A stretch of 37,811 nucleotides of DNA from an uncultured Prevotellaceae bacterium (GTDB taxonomy: Bacteria; Bacteroidota; Bacteroidia; Bacteroidales; Bacteroidaceae): NCBI GenBank assembly GCA_900316575.1, contig ONDJ01000017.1:1-37811 (forward strand). Reading direction: 5' to 3'. How positions within the stretch are numbered: the stretch's first letter is position 1; each line of letters opens with the position of its first letter. This document shows, one piece after another, positions 15,894 to 23,418 of the stretch. The position numbers and the translations under genes were made by a program. The notes beneath the pieces were generated by a model. The model was not told the origin of the DNA, made no database searches, and was given only the letters and a program-made list of their open reading frames with translations.

Positions 15894-16179
15894 TCAAGGC
15901 CCATGAAAAATTCGTTGTATTCTGATTGTTTCATTTCTTTTCCCAACGTTTTCGCTTCGTTTTCCCAATGTTTTCGCATAAGCTAAGGCATGTTTTTGCG
16001 AGAAATCCCCACTGTTTTGCGTGCGCGCTGTACGGTGTTCACGTGCGCGCCGTACGAAAATCACGTGAACACCGTACGATGTTCAAGCGAAAGGACGGTA
16101 TCTATTTGCCGCAAAGTGTGCTTGTCTTTGTCGCTCAGTGTGCTTATTTTTAGCACAAAGCGTGCTTCTGTCGGTCACG
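15894..16179. repeat. Phased array of ~13 degenerate 22-bp units
   Basis: No gene is visible between leuC and the NigD-like gene (15761-16322). Most of it is an array in strict 22-bp register starting at 15894, 15916, 15938 and so on to 16158. Units at 15938 and 15960 share TTTTCCCAAYGTTTTCGC, while 15982 and 16004 keep the ...TGTTTTnGC half. Units at 16026, 16048 and 16070 share C-x-C-C/T-GTACG plus TTCA/ATCACG. Units at 16114, 16136 and 16158 share AGTGTGCTT / AGCGTGCTT. The unit at 16092 is a poor match, and those at 15894 and 15916 are marginal. The repeats are imperfect and contiguous, without spacers. Confidence 0.75.
16030..16077. repeat. 16-bp perfect inverted repeat inside the 22-bp array
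   Basis: GTACGGTGTTCACGTG (16030-16045) and CACGTGAACACCGTAC (16062-16077) are perfect inverted copies around a 16-nt spacer that itself contains CGTACG. No T tract follows, so it is not a simple terminator. It could form a cruciform or RNA hairpin. Confidence 0.8.
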
Positions 16180-16322
16180 GCAGCAAAGATTAGTCCCACA
16201 GCGCTTGGGATATTGCAGGCGGTGGGGTGGGGAGGTGCGGAGGCTATTGCACCTTTATGGGAAAGATGTGGGCAGGCGGTGCGACTGTTTTCGTAGGCAG
16301 ACGGCCTACGGGCTTTGCGTTT

Positions 16323-16979
16323 CTATGGCTGATAGAGCAGGCGGAGTGTTTGTTCGCCTTTATAGGTCGTGACAGTGAAAACGATAGAGTCACGGCCTGC
16401 GGTGAGCAGTTTTTCTTGCGGAGTGGAGCTTTCCCCATAGTGGTATATGGGGCAAGAGATATAGGTCTCGCGCGTGTAGTATTCTGGGTTGTTGCCTTGG
16501 TCGTGGTAAAGGTGCAGGCGAAGTCGGCGAGTACCATCGGTGAGCAGGTCTATACCTTCTTCGACAAAGGCGAAGGCATGAGGTTCTGTGGCTGTGTGAA
16601 GTGCTAGACGCATGTTGATGTATCGCCCGCTGCTCCACAGCGAAAGGAGTTCCACAGGGTGGTACTTTCGTTTGTCTTCAGAAAATGCACGAGGCATTGG
16701 TGACACGACGTTGGCGATTTGGTAGAGATGTGCTCTCTCTTCACCATCGTAGAGCGCGCGTACCTGCACGCGATAGATGGAATCGGGCGTGAGGACTTTG
16801 TGGCTAGAAGTAATGGTGCGCACGCCCGCTGCATCGGGAATTAAAGTTTCAGGACGGCCATTGCCATCGGTTTGGATTTCTGCCAAGGTGGTGATATAGG
16901 CGGGTGCTATTTCCCCGTCGTCGTCCGAACAAGCAAAAACAAGCAGGCAAGAAATAAAGAGAAGAAAGGTCGTGCGCAT
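16323..16979 (-). CDS. NigD-like lipoprotein
   Basis: 218 residues. The signal MRTTFLLFISCLLVFAC ends in a lipobox cysteine at residue 17, followed by SDDDGE, an acidic run typical of surface-exported Bacteroidetes lipoproteins. The layout after it (short N-terminal barrel-like part to ~95, SDSIYRVQVRALYDGEE-type strands, then an immunoglobulin-like C-terminal half ending in TYKGEQTLRLLYQ) resembles NigD-like proteins, small lipoproteins first noted beside a bacteriocin gene but widespread in Bacteroidales. The family assignment is by overall pattern, not by a diagnostic motif. It starts 10 nt after the stop of the acyltransferase gene and is the last gene of that operon. Confidence 0.6.
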   Translation of the reverse strand: MRTTFLLFISCLLVFACSDDDGEIAPAYITTLAEIQTDGNGRPETLIPDAAGVRTITSSHKVLTPDSIYRVQVRALYDGEERAHLYQIANVVSPMPRAFSEDKRKYHPVELLSLWSSGRYINMRLALHTATEPHAFAFVEEGIDLLTDGTRRLRLHLYHDQGNNPEYYTRETYISCPIYHYGESSTPQEKLLTAGRDSIVFTVTTYKGEQTLRLLYQP

Positions 16980-16989
16980 GGCTCAGAGG

Positions 16990-18168
16990 TTATGAACGTG
17001 TTGCGAGGTAGTTGCGCACGGGATTGGCGTACATAGTGAGGATGCGCTCTTTGAGAAACGCAACGTCGGGATTGGGCAAATCCACCAATGCAATGCGGTT
17101 TTCTACATATTGCTCAAAGCGTGTGCGCTCTTCGTCGGTGTAGCGGCCACAATGAGTACCTTCGAGCAAGTCGAGCGCCACGAAATTGCTGGGGAAGAGA
17201 CTGTAGTGACTATGGATCTCGCGGTCGATGTGGTGAGCCAATGCGGGGAAGAAATCTGCCTTGGGGAGGTTCTTGTTGCTATCAAGCCACTGGTGGGTGG
17301 GCGAACAAATGTGGTAGTGCACCCGTCCTTTGTAACCGAAGATGCCGATGCGCATGTTGTCAAGGTCGTCTTGACGCGATTTCTTGTAATCAGGATTGTC
17401 GCGTTTGAGTTGAAACTCTTTGGCCTTGAGATAGTCGCAAGGGTCGTATTCGTAGGAGATGGCGAGCGGTGTGAGTCTAAGCTCGCGAATGCGGTCGGCA
17501 GGCGTTCCGGTGCCGCCCATGCACATCATCTTCAGAAGAGCTTCCTGCGTGCGGTCGTTGCTGTCCTTTGCACGTCCCTCTCGCTGCGCAATCCAGATGT
17601 TTTGATGCTTCTGAGCGATGGCAAAGTGCATGTATTCGCTGAGCAAGCGGCTGGCTTCCAAGGTCTCGCGCAATCCTAATCCGCGCCTCACGATGAAGGC
17701 CTTGTTCACTCTTACGAGTTGTTCTATCCAAGGATAAGCCAGCAAGTTGTCGCCGATGGCTATTTCAACCGTGTCGGGAAAGCCTGCATCTATGAGGAGC
17801 ATGGCGAGCAAAGCACTGTCGAGCACAATGTCGCGATGGTTGGAAACAAACGTGTGGGGCGCAGATTTGTCGGCAATAGCTTCAGTGTTAATGGTGCAGG
17901 AGGTGGTAAGCTTTTGCACCAAAGTCTTGATCAACGGATAGACAAAAACCTTTTGGAAGTCAAGGTTGGTGTGGCACTTCGTGACCATCTGTGTAAGCAT
18001 AGCCGCAAAGTTTCCTTTGTCCTCAGACTCAGATGCGCCGAGCAGATTTTCAGGCATGGCATTGAGCGCACTGATAAACTGCGAGTCGGCAAGCAGAGTT
18101 GACAAGGCTTGCTGAAGCTCTTCGGGCTCTACGGGGCGAATAGTGTCAAAACGAGAGGGTACTTGCAT
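16990..18168 (-). CDS. Glycerol-3-phosphate/1-acylglycerol-3-phosphate acyltransferase family protein
   Basis: 392 residues, no membrane helix. It carries the acyltransferase motif I in FVSNHRDIVLDSALLAMLL (NH-x4-D, residues ~108-127), followed at the expected spacing by FIVRRGLGLRETLEAS (motif II region) and NIWIAQREGRAKDSNDRTQ (the E-G-R segment of motif III), then LTPLAISYEYDPCD (motif IV-like). This places it in the PlsB/PlsC superfamily, moving an acyl chain onto a glycerophosphate or related acceptor at the inner membrane. The exact acceptor is not determined; a soluble ~390-residue form is common in Bacteroidetes. It lies 31 nt after ddl and 10 nt before the lipoprotein. Confidence 0.8.
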   Translation of the reverse strand: MQVPSRFDTIRPVEPEELQQALSTLLADSQFISALNAMPENLLGASESEDKGNFAAMLTQMVTKCHTNLDFQKVFVYPLIKTLVQKLTTSCTINTEAIADKSAPHTFVSNHRDIVLDSALLAMLLIDAGFPDTVEIAIGDNLLAYPWIEQLVRVNKAFIVRRGLGLRETLEASRLLSEYMHFAIAQKHQNIWIAQREGRAKDSNDRTQEALLKMMCMGGTGTPADRIRELRLTPLAISYEYDPCDYLKAKEFQLKRDNPDYKKSRQDDLDNMRIGIFGYKGRVHYHICSPTHQWLDSNKNLPKADFFPALAHHIDREIHSHYSLFPSNFVALDLLEGTHCGRYTDEERTRFEQYVENRIALVDLPNPDVAFLKERILTMYANPVRNYLATRS

Positions 18169-18199
18169 GGCTTGGCATTATGATGCAATATGGGCTGAA

Positions 18200-19186
18200 T
18201 TAAAGTCGGCCTTCTATGATGTCGGAGAGCACGTCTTTGATGTCGAGACCGGCGGCGCGTACTTGCTGAGGAATGAAGCTGGTTGCTGTCATGCCTGGGA
18301 CGGTGTTGATTTCCAACAAACAAATTTCTTCTTCGCCTGGTGTGCCTCGCAGAATGTAGTCAATGCGTATGATGCCGTAGCAACCCAATAGGCGGAAGAG
18401 CGTGCGCGTCAATTCTTGCACACGGGCAGCTGTGTCGGGATGGATGCGGGCTGGCGTTATCTCGTCAACCTTGCCATTGTATTTGGCATCGTAGTCAAAA
18501 AATTCTTGGTCGGTGACCACTTCGGTGAGTGGGAAGGTAATCAAATCGCCACCGCCTTGGTAGCAGCCGCAAGTGATTTCGGTGCCAGTGAGTAGGCTTT
18601 CAATCATCACTTCATTGTCTTCGGCTAAGGCTGCATCAATGGCTGACGAAAGTTGGTCGATGGTCTTCACCTTTGTCACACCAAAAGAGCTGCCGCCAGC
18701 ATTGGGCTTGACGAAGCAGGGAAGGCCTAAGCGTTCCACAATGCTTTCGTCAGATGGGCGCGCCTCATCCTTGCGAAGTAAAATGCTGTCGGCAACAAAG
18801 AGCCCCGGTTGTGAGCGAAGCAACGTGCAGAGCATAAACTTGTTGAACGTGACGGCTTCGATCTTCACACCACTGGTGGAGTAGGGCATGTGGATAAGGT
18901 CGAAATAGCCTTGCAACACGCCGTTCTCGCCAGGAGTGCCGTGGATGGTGATGTAAGCAAAGTCGAATGTGTGGTGGCCGTCGGGGGCTGTAAAGCTGAA
19001 ATCGTTTCGGTCAATGGGGTATTCTTTGTTTTGGTAGCAGGCGTGCCAGTCTGTGCCATGGAGCACGCAGACGGTGCAGTCGTATTTGTCGTTGTCCATG
19101 AAAGACATCAAACCTTCAGCACTGCGCAGCGATACCTGGTATTCGGAGGAGTCGCCACCTGCGACAATGGCTATTTTCTTTTTCAT
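18200..19186 (-). CDS. ddl: D-alanine--D-alanine ligase
   Basis: Makes D-Ala-D-Ala for peptidoglycan precursors with ATP; cytosolic ATP-grasp enzyme. 328 residues from the ATG at 19186, whose product starts MKKKIAIVAGGDSSEYQVSL as expected; the 12-codon upstream extension is unlikely. Family blocks: YITIHGTPGENGVLQGYFD, the ATP-grasp FVKPNAGGSSFGVTKV, the magnesium and ligand site RIDYILRGTPGEEEICLLEINTVPGMT, and PQQVRAAGLDIKDV at the end. The RIDY sequence and the EINTVPGMT loop show an intact active site. It sits between the pseudouridine synthase and the acyltransferase with short gaps. Confidence 0.95.
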   Translation of the reverse strand: MKKKIAIVAGGDSSEYQVSLRSAEGLMSFMDNDKYDCTVCVLHGTDWHACYQNKEYPIDRNDFSFTAPDGHHTFDFAYITIHGTPGENGVLQGYFDLIHMPYSTSGVKIEAVTFNKFMLCTLLRSQPGLFVADSILLRKDEARPSDESIVERLGLPCFVKPNAGGSSFGVTKVKTIDQLSSAIDAALAEDNEVMIESLLTGTEITCGCYQGGGDLITFPLTEVVTDQEFFDYDAKYNGKVDEITPARIHPDTAARVQELTRTLFRLLGCYGIIRIDYILRGTPGEEEICLLEINTVPGMTATSFIPQQVRAAGLDIKDVLSDIIEGRL

Positions 19187-19232
19187 TATTAGAGATTGAT
19201 ATTTGTTTGCGTTAATAATCATAGAAACATAG

Positions 19233-20264
19233 TTAATTGTTTGCGGGGTTATAGGTGCGCCAACGCGCTATGAGGGATTGAAAATCTTCGGGCAGTGGGC
19301 TGTCGAAATCCACCTCGTCGCCGCTCACTGGATGGCGGAAACCAAGCGTGCGAGCGTGCAATGCTTGGCGCGGACAGAGGTCAAAGCACCGATAAACGAA
19401 CGTTTTGTAGGCAGCACCAGGCTGTCCGCGTAGAATTTGCGTGCCACCATAGCGTTCGTCGCCAAAAAGCGGATGACCAATGTGGGACATGTGAGCCCGA
19501 ATTTGGTGGGTGCGACCAGTCTCTAACCTACATTCTATGAGCGACACATAACCAAAGCGTTCCAATACGCGCCAATGCGTCACGGCTGGTTTACCTTGGT
19601 CGCTTTCGGGCGGATAGACCGCCATCTTCAGACGATCGCGAATGTCGCGCCCTATGTTGCCTTCAATGCGTCCCTCGTCGGCAGGGTTGCCCCAAACGAG
19701 GGCTGTGTAGAGCCGTCGTGAAGTCTTATGGAAAAACTGCAACGCAAGGCGAGTCTTGGCTTCGGGCGTTTTGGCCACGACGAGCAGACCGCTAGTGTCC
19801 TTGTCGATGCGGTGCACCAATCCCACTGTGGGATCGTTGGGGTCGTAGGTGGGAACACCACGCATGTGCCAAGCAATGGCGTTGACCAATGTGCCACTAA
19901 AATTGCCTGCACCAGGATGGACCACCATGCCGGCAGGCTTATCAACAACGATCAAAGCGTTGTCTTCGTAGATGATGTGAAGGGGAATGTTCTCGGGCAG
20001 AATGGTGCTGTCGAAGCGCGGGCGATCGAGTTGCAACGTTGCAACATCGCCGGGCTTCACCCGATAGCCTTTTTTTACGGGCTGCCCATTGACGTGGATG
20101 AAGCCTGCGTTGGCTGCGGCTTGGATACGAGCGCGAGAAGTGTTGGGCAAATGTTCCATGAGGAACTTGTCCACACGCAAGGGTTCTTGCCCGCGATCGG
20201 CTACAACGCGCAGGTGCTCGTAAAGTTCGTCAGAGCCATTGTTCATATAGGCCTCGCTCGTCAT
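19233..20264 (-). CDS. rluD: RluA-family 23S rRNA pseudouridine synthase (RluD-like)
   Basis: Isomerises uridines in large-subunit rRNA to pseudouridine. Residues ~25-85 form an S4 RNA-binding domain (RVDKFLMEHLPNTSRARIQAAANAGFIHVNG, shown in part). The catalytic domain has IVVDKPAGMVVHPG and the signature GLVHRIDKDTSGLL, in which the aspartate is the catalytic residue, followed by LETGRTHQIRAHMSHIGHPLFGD. At 343 residues with an S4 domain it is closest to RluD; the exact target sites are inferred from that resemblance. It begins 9 nt after the PASTA gene stop. An internal ATG at 20246 is also possible. Confidence 0.9.
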   Translation of the reverse strand: MTSEAYMNNGSDELYEHLRVVADRGQEPLRVDKFLMEHLPNTSRARIQAAANAGFIHVNGQPVKKGYRVKPGDVATLQLDRPRFDSTILPENIPLHIIYEDNALIVVDKPAGMVVHPGAGNFSGTLVNAIAWHMRGVPTYDPNDPTVGLVHRIDKDTSGLLVVAKTPEAKTRLALQFFHKTSRRLYTALVWGNPADEGRIEGNIGRDIRDRLKMAVYPPESDQGKPAVTHWRVLERFGYVSLIECRLETGRTHQIRAHMSHIGHPLFGDERYGGTQILRGQPGAAYKTFVYRCFDLCPRQALHARTLGFRHPVSGDEVDFDSPLPEDFQSLIARWRTYNPANN

Positions 20265-20273
20265 GGTACGAAG

Positions 20274-20978
20274 CTATTCTTCAATAGGTTCTTCAACAAG
20301 AACTTCAGGATTGTCAAGAACAATGTCGTTGGGGCCGAGCGTGTGGAGCTCGCTCTCGGAAATGGTGTCAGTGACGTATTCGGCAATTTCTTGGGTGCTC
20401 GTCTCTCCGTTGAATTGCTCTACAAGCTTGCCATTGCCAACAACCAGGGCAATGATGCTTCCCGATGAAATGCGGTCGCCTACTTTTACTTCTTTGCCGT
20501 TTACTTTAATGCCATAAACCCATTCCTTGTCGCCGTTGCACCATTCTATGCGTACGCTATCAAAGCCCATTGACTTTAAGAGAGATTGAGCTTGACGCAT
20601 AGAAGAATTGTCGGCAATGTCGGGCAAGGCAACAGGCAGCGGAGCGGCGGCGTTAATGGTGAGGTGCACCATGCGTCCAGGCTTTACCACTTGACCCGCA
20701 GCAAGCGATTGTTCAAGAATGATGTCGGGGCGCTTGGTTGCCACATAGTCAGTGTCGCTTACTTCAACGTCAAGCCCTGCAGCTTCCAGTATGCGAATGG
20801 CTTCGGTGACATTCTTTTCCTTTACGTCGGGAACGGTAACCGTCTCGCCATGGTGTGTGTAGTACTGAAGCGCGTAGTAGGCACCAGCCACGAGTACGGC
20901 AGAAAGCAATAGAATACCCAAGCAATTGGCTCCAACAAAGAAGCCTGGTATCTTTTCTAAGTATTTGGAGAGGCGCAT
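20274..20978 (-). CDS. Membrane-anchored PASTA-domain protein
   Basis: About 234 residues from the ATG at 20978, which gives MRLSKYLEKIPGF and then one membrane helix (~15-42, NCLGILLLSAVLVAGAYYAL). The predicted transcription start near 21001 excludes the longer frame. The outside part has at least two PASTA repeats: ~50-110 (VTVPDVKEKNVTEAIRILEA) and ~115-185 (ALPDIADNSSMRQAQSLLKS), plus a third partial one, then an acidic tail. PASTA domains bind peptidoglycan stem peptides or muropeptides. Unlike Firmicute PASTA proteins there is no kinase domain. First gene of an operon with rluD and ddl, a gene order I associate with Bacteroidetes, which links it to cell-wall growth. Confidence 0.88.
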   Translation of the reverse strand: MRLSKYLEKIPGFFVGANCLGILLLSAVLVAGAYYALQYYTHHGETVTVPDVKEKNVTEAIRILEAAGLDVEVSDTDYVATKRPDIILEQSLAAGQVVKPGRMVHLTINAAAPLPVALPDIADNSSMRQAQSLLKSMGFDSVRIEWCNGDKEWVYGIKVNGKEVKVGDRISSGSIIALVVGNGKLVEQFNGETSTQEIAEYVTDTISESELHTLGPNDIVLDNPEVLVEEPIEE

Positions 20979-21007
20979 ATCTTTACTGTTTACTTGCTTA
21001 TGCAGGG

Positions 21008-21015
21008 CAAAAGTA
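21008..21015 (-). promoter_or_regulatory. -7 promoter element of the PASTA-rluD-ddl operon
   Basis: Minus-strand TACTTTTG (21015-21008) fits TAnnTTTG; no clear -33 TTTG. The predicted start is near 21001. Five genes (PASTA, rluD, ddl, acyltransferase, NigD-like) follow with gaps of 9-46 nt. Confidence 0.6.
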
Positions 21016-21099
21016 CAAAAAAACGGAAGAAAAACCACTTTGCAAGCGCAAACTTGGCTTTTCTTCCCTATTTCACATTAAACTTCTTGTTTAAGGGGC

Positions 21100-21261
21100 T
21101 TACTTCTTGCGTCCGTTGAATTCGTCGGATACGGTAAGTTTCTTGCGGCCCTTAGCCCTGCGGCTGGCCAATACGCGACGGCCATTAGCGGTAGTCATAC
21201 GTTCACGAAAGCCGTGCTTGTTCTTTCTCTTACGATTGTGCGGCTGGAAAGTCCTTTTCAT
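21100..21261 (-). CDS. rpmH: 50S ribosomal protein L34
   Basis: 53 residues starting [18 protein letters not shown], then [20 protein letters not shown] and a short acidic-basic tail ending NGRKK. The first ~45 residues are the universally conserved L34 core; the tail of ~8 residues beyond it is a Bacteroidetes-style extension. Structural protein of the large ribosomal subunit. The usual neighbours rnpA and dnaA are absent here. It has its own consensus promoter immediately upstream. Confidence 0.96.
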   Translation of the reverse strand: MKRTFQPHNRKRKNKHGFRERMTTANGRRVLASRRAKGRKKLTVSDEFNGRKK

Positions 21262-21307
21262 TGCTGTATCTTTTTTATTTCTACGATTTCTTCTTTTTTA
21301 GCGGCTG

Positions 21308-21340
21308 CAAAGTTAAAGATAAAAATCTTGAACAGCCAAA
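21308..21340 (-). promoter_or_regulatory. Promoter of rpmH
   Basis: Minus-strand TTTG (21340-21337), 21 nt, TAACTTTG (21315-21308). The predicted start near 21301 leaves a ~40-nt leader. Confidence 0.7.
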
Positions 21341-21433
21341 AAACTTTCAAGCAAAGTGCAAATTCTGTGGGTTTTATGAGCGAGTTTTGGGATTATATGC
21401 ACGCTAAAGATGCCTATTCGGTGGAGTTGTGCT

Positions 21434-21441
21434 ACTTTTGC
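21434..21441 (+). promoter_or_regulatory. -7 promoter element of the WaaP-like/glycosyltransferase pair
   Basis: TACTTTTG fits TAnnTTTG; the -33 position lacks TTTG. The leader to the ATG at 21519 would be about 70 nt. Confidence 0.5.
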
Positions 21442-21518
21442 TTCGCTTTCCTGGTATGGTCAGCGTGAAAGCTACAAGCAATAAGGCCTTTTGTGTGATA
21501 ATTCTCTAACACCTTTGC

Positions 21519-22292
21519 ATGAAACTTATCGTTCATCCCAATTTCGCTTCACTACGCGATGGCATTGCTTCGCTTGCATCAAACTTTGAAACGCAAGGCA
21601 CGGTGCTCTACAATAAGCGCAACCAAGTGAGGCTCGTTGAGGTGGATGGCACATCGCTTGTGGTGAAGCGCTTCAAGCATTTGTCGGCATGGCGAGCGTT
21701 TATCTATCGCTATTTGCGGCGAAGCAAGGCGCAGCGGGCATACGAAAATGCTTTACATCTGCTCCAATTAGGCTTCAATACACCAGACCCCGTGGCATGG
21801 ATGCGGGCAGGACGTTACTATTATTATATATGTATGCCTTCCATGAAGCGTAGTGTGAAGGACGAACTGGTGCTTAGTAGTCCTTACAACACAAAACTCG
21901 TTGAGCCTTATGCCCAATATGTGGCTCAGCTACACGAAAGCGGTGTGCTCCATCGCGACTGCAATCCTTCGAACGTACTCTATGAGAAACCTCAAGACGG
22001 CACTGCTTATTCGTTTGAACTGATTGACATCAACCGTATGCGTTTCTATGAAGGACGGCCTGTGCCAAAACGTGCGTGTATAAAAAATCTGTGTACACTC
22101 TTTTGGGAGCCTAAAGGTGTGTTTGAGGAAGTAGTCAAAGCTTATGCCGATGCCCGTGGTTGGCCTGCTGATGATTATGAAAAAATCATGCGTGCGAAGA
22201 AGCGGAGTAATAAAAGTTATGCTCGAGGCAAACATTTCGCGCATCCAATTCACTATCTTCGCAGTTTGCTTAATGCCAAATCAATATCTTAG
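21519..22292 (+). CDS. WaaP/Kdo-kinase-like lipopolysaccharide kinase
   Basis: 257 residues with a small protein-kinase-like fold. LVVKRFKHLSAWRAFIYRYL carries the ATP-site lysine followed by the arginine-rich helix seen in lipopolysaccharide kinases; YAQYVAQLHESGVLHRDCNPSNVLYE holds the catalytic HRD-x4-N loop, and FELIDINRMRF is the metal-binding D-x-N segment equivalent to DFG. It most likely phosphorylates a Kdo or core sugar on the inner face of the inner membrane. It lies 8 nt before a glycosyltransferase gene and close to a phosphoethanolamine transferase, which supports a lipid A-core role. The precise sugar is unknown. Confidence 0.85.
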   Translation: MKLIVHPNFASLRDGIASLASNFETQGTVLYNKRNQVRLVEVDGTSLVVKRFKHLSAWRAFIYRYLRRSKAQRAYENALHLLQLGFNTPDPVAWMRAGRYYYYICMPSMKRSVKDELVLSSPYNTKLVEPYAQYVAQLHESGVLHRDCNPSNVLYEKPQDGTAYSFELIDINRMRFYEGRPVPKRACIKNLCTLFWEPKGVFEEVVKAYADARGWPADDYEKIMRAKKRSNKSYARGKHFAHPIHYLRSLLNAKSIS

Positions 22293-22300
22293 AGAGACCT

Positions 22301-23284
22301 ATGAAGTTAGCAGCATTGCTTCCGCATACTAAATTATATGGCGGTGTGAAACGTTTTCTTGAATTGGGAAATATCTTTGTAAACAAAGGTCACGACTTTT
22401 GTATATACACACCCGATGGCGTGCCGCCGTCATGGTTTGATTACAAAGGTAGGATGGGTACTTTTGAAGAATTACGCAACGCAAGCCTTGATGCCCTTTG
22501 GACCACGAAAACTTCCTACGTTCCAATGATGCTTGAGGTCAATGCGCGCCACAAGATTTTCTACCATGTGCGTATTCATGAGAAGATGAAATCCATCGTT
22601 CGCAATCCTGAAATAGAGATATATGCCTGTTCTTCCAACGTGTATCAGCACGACTTGAAAAAATTCGGTCGCAAGACTTTCAAAGCCATTGGTGGCGTGA
22701 CCGTAGCAAACTACCAGCCCAAAGTCAATTACGAAGTAAAGGGCAGACCATTCGTCGTAATGGCCTACGGACGCATTGTAGAACGAGTAAAAGGCACGAA
22801 ATATGTAGTCAAAGCCTGTGAAAGGTTGTACAAAAAAGGGTATAACATTAAGTTGTTGCTCTTCGATACAGCACAGTCAGTTGAGTGGCAGGAGCGCATA
22901 GAGCAATTCAGATGTAAATGTCCATTCGAATTCGTCACAAACCATCCCGTTCAAGCAAATAGTCAATTGTTTGGCAGAGCCGATTGTTTCGTGTCAGCCG
23001 AAAACCCACGCTATTCTGGATGGAATAACACCGTAGCCGAAGCGATGGCTTGCGCATTGCCAGTTGTCACTACCAAAGCAGGCACACTTGACTTAATAAC
23101 AGATGAACAATGCGGTATTCTCTCAGCCCGTTGGGTTTTCTGCTTTGAACGCCATATTGCTCGGTTATATCACAATGAAGCTCTGCGCCAAAAACTAGGG
23201 CAAGCAGCGCGAGAGCGAATAGCCCAATTTGATTGGGAGCAAGTAGCACTGCATATACTTAACCACTTACAAAATAAAATTTAG
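22301..23284 (+). CDS. GT-B glycosyltransferase (GT4-like)
   Basis: 327 residues. The N-terminal Rossmann part has HTKLYGGVKRFLELGNIFVNKGHDF, the glycine-rich opening and strand-helix pattern of GT4 enzymes. The C-terminal half has VVMAYGRIVERVKGTKYVVKACERL (donor-binding start of the second Rossmann domain) and the signature SAENPRYSGWNNTVAEAMACALPVV with the E-x7-E type acidic pair. It transfers a sugar from a nucleotide donor; donor and acceptor are unknown. Coupled with the WaaP-like kinase gene, so a lipopolysaccharide core acceptor is likely (inference). The following 134-nt gap has no clear terminator. Confidence 0.88.
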   Translation: MKLAALLPHTKLYGGVKRFLELGNIFVNKGHDFCIYTPDGVPPSWFDYKGRMGTFEELRNASLDALWTTKTSYVPMMLEVNARHKIFYHVRIHEKMKSIVRNPEIEIYACSSNVYQHDLKKFGRKTFKAIGGVTVANYQPKVNYEVKGRPFVVMAYGRIVERVKGTKYVVKACERLYKKGYNIKLLLFDTAQSVEWQERIEQFRCKCPFEFVTNHPVQANSQLFGRADCFVSAENPRYSGWNNTVAEAMACALPVVTTKAGTLDLITDEQCGILSARWVFCFERHIARLYHNEALRQKLGQAARERIAQFDWEQVALHILNHLQNKI

Positions 23285-23418
23285 TTCTTTATGTCGTTGT
23301 AACATTTGTTTTGCATTGGCATTTAATCATTCTCTCACCGAAAACTTACTACGTTTTCAAAAAAGGTTTAAGTCATTTGTTCTAACCCTAATGCTACAAA
23401 ACTTCTCGTAGGGAGAAC

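Noticed and set aside
15894-16179. CRISPR array
   Set aside because: Units are contiguous, 22 bp, degenerate and without unique spacers; no cas genes in the window.
16292-16310. Terminator from CGTAGGC/GCCTACG after the NigD-like gene
   Set aside because: The 7-bp stem is real, but on the minus strand it is followed by AAAACAG rather than a T run, so I do not call it a terminator.
17110-17679. 189-codon plus-strand frame opposite the acyltransferase gene
   Set aside because: The minus-strand frame carries the acyltransferase motifs and fits the operon; this frame has no recognisable domain.
21078-21094. Terminator of rpmH from TTAAAC/GTTTAA
   Set aside because: The six-bp AT-rich stem is too weak and lacks a T tail.
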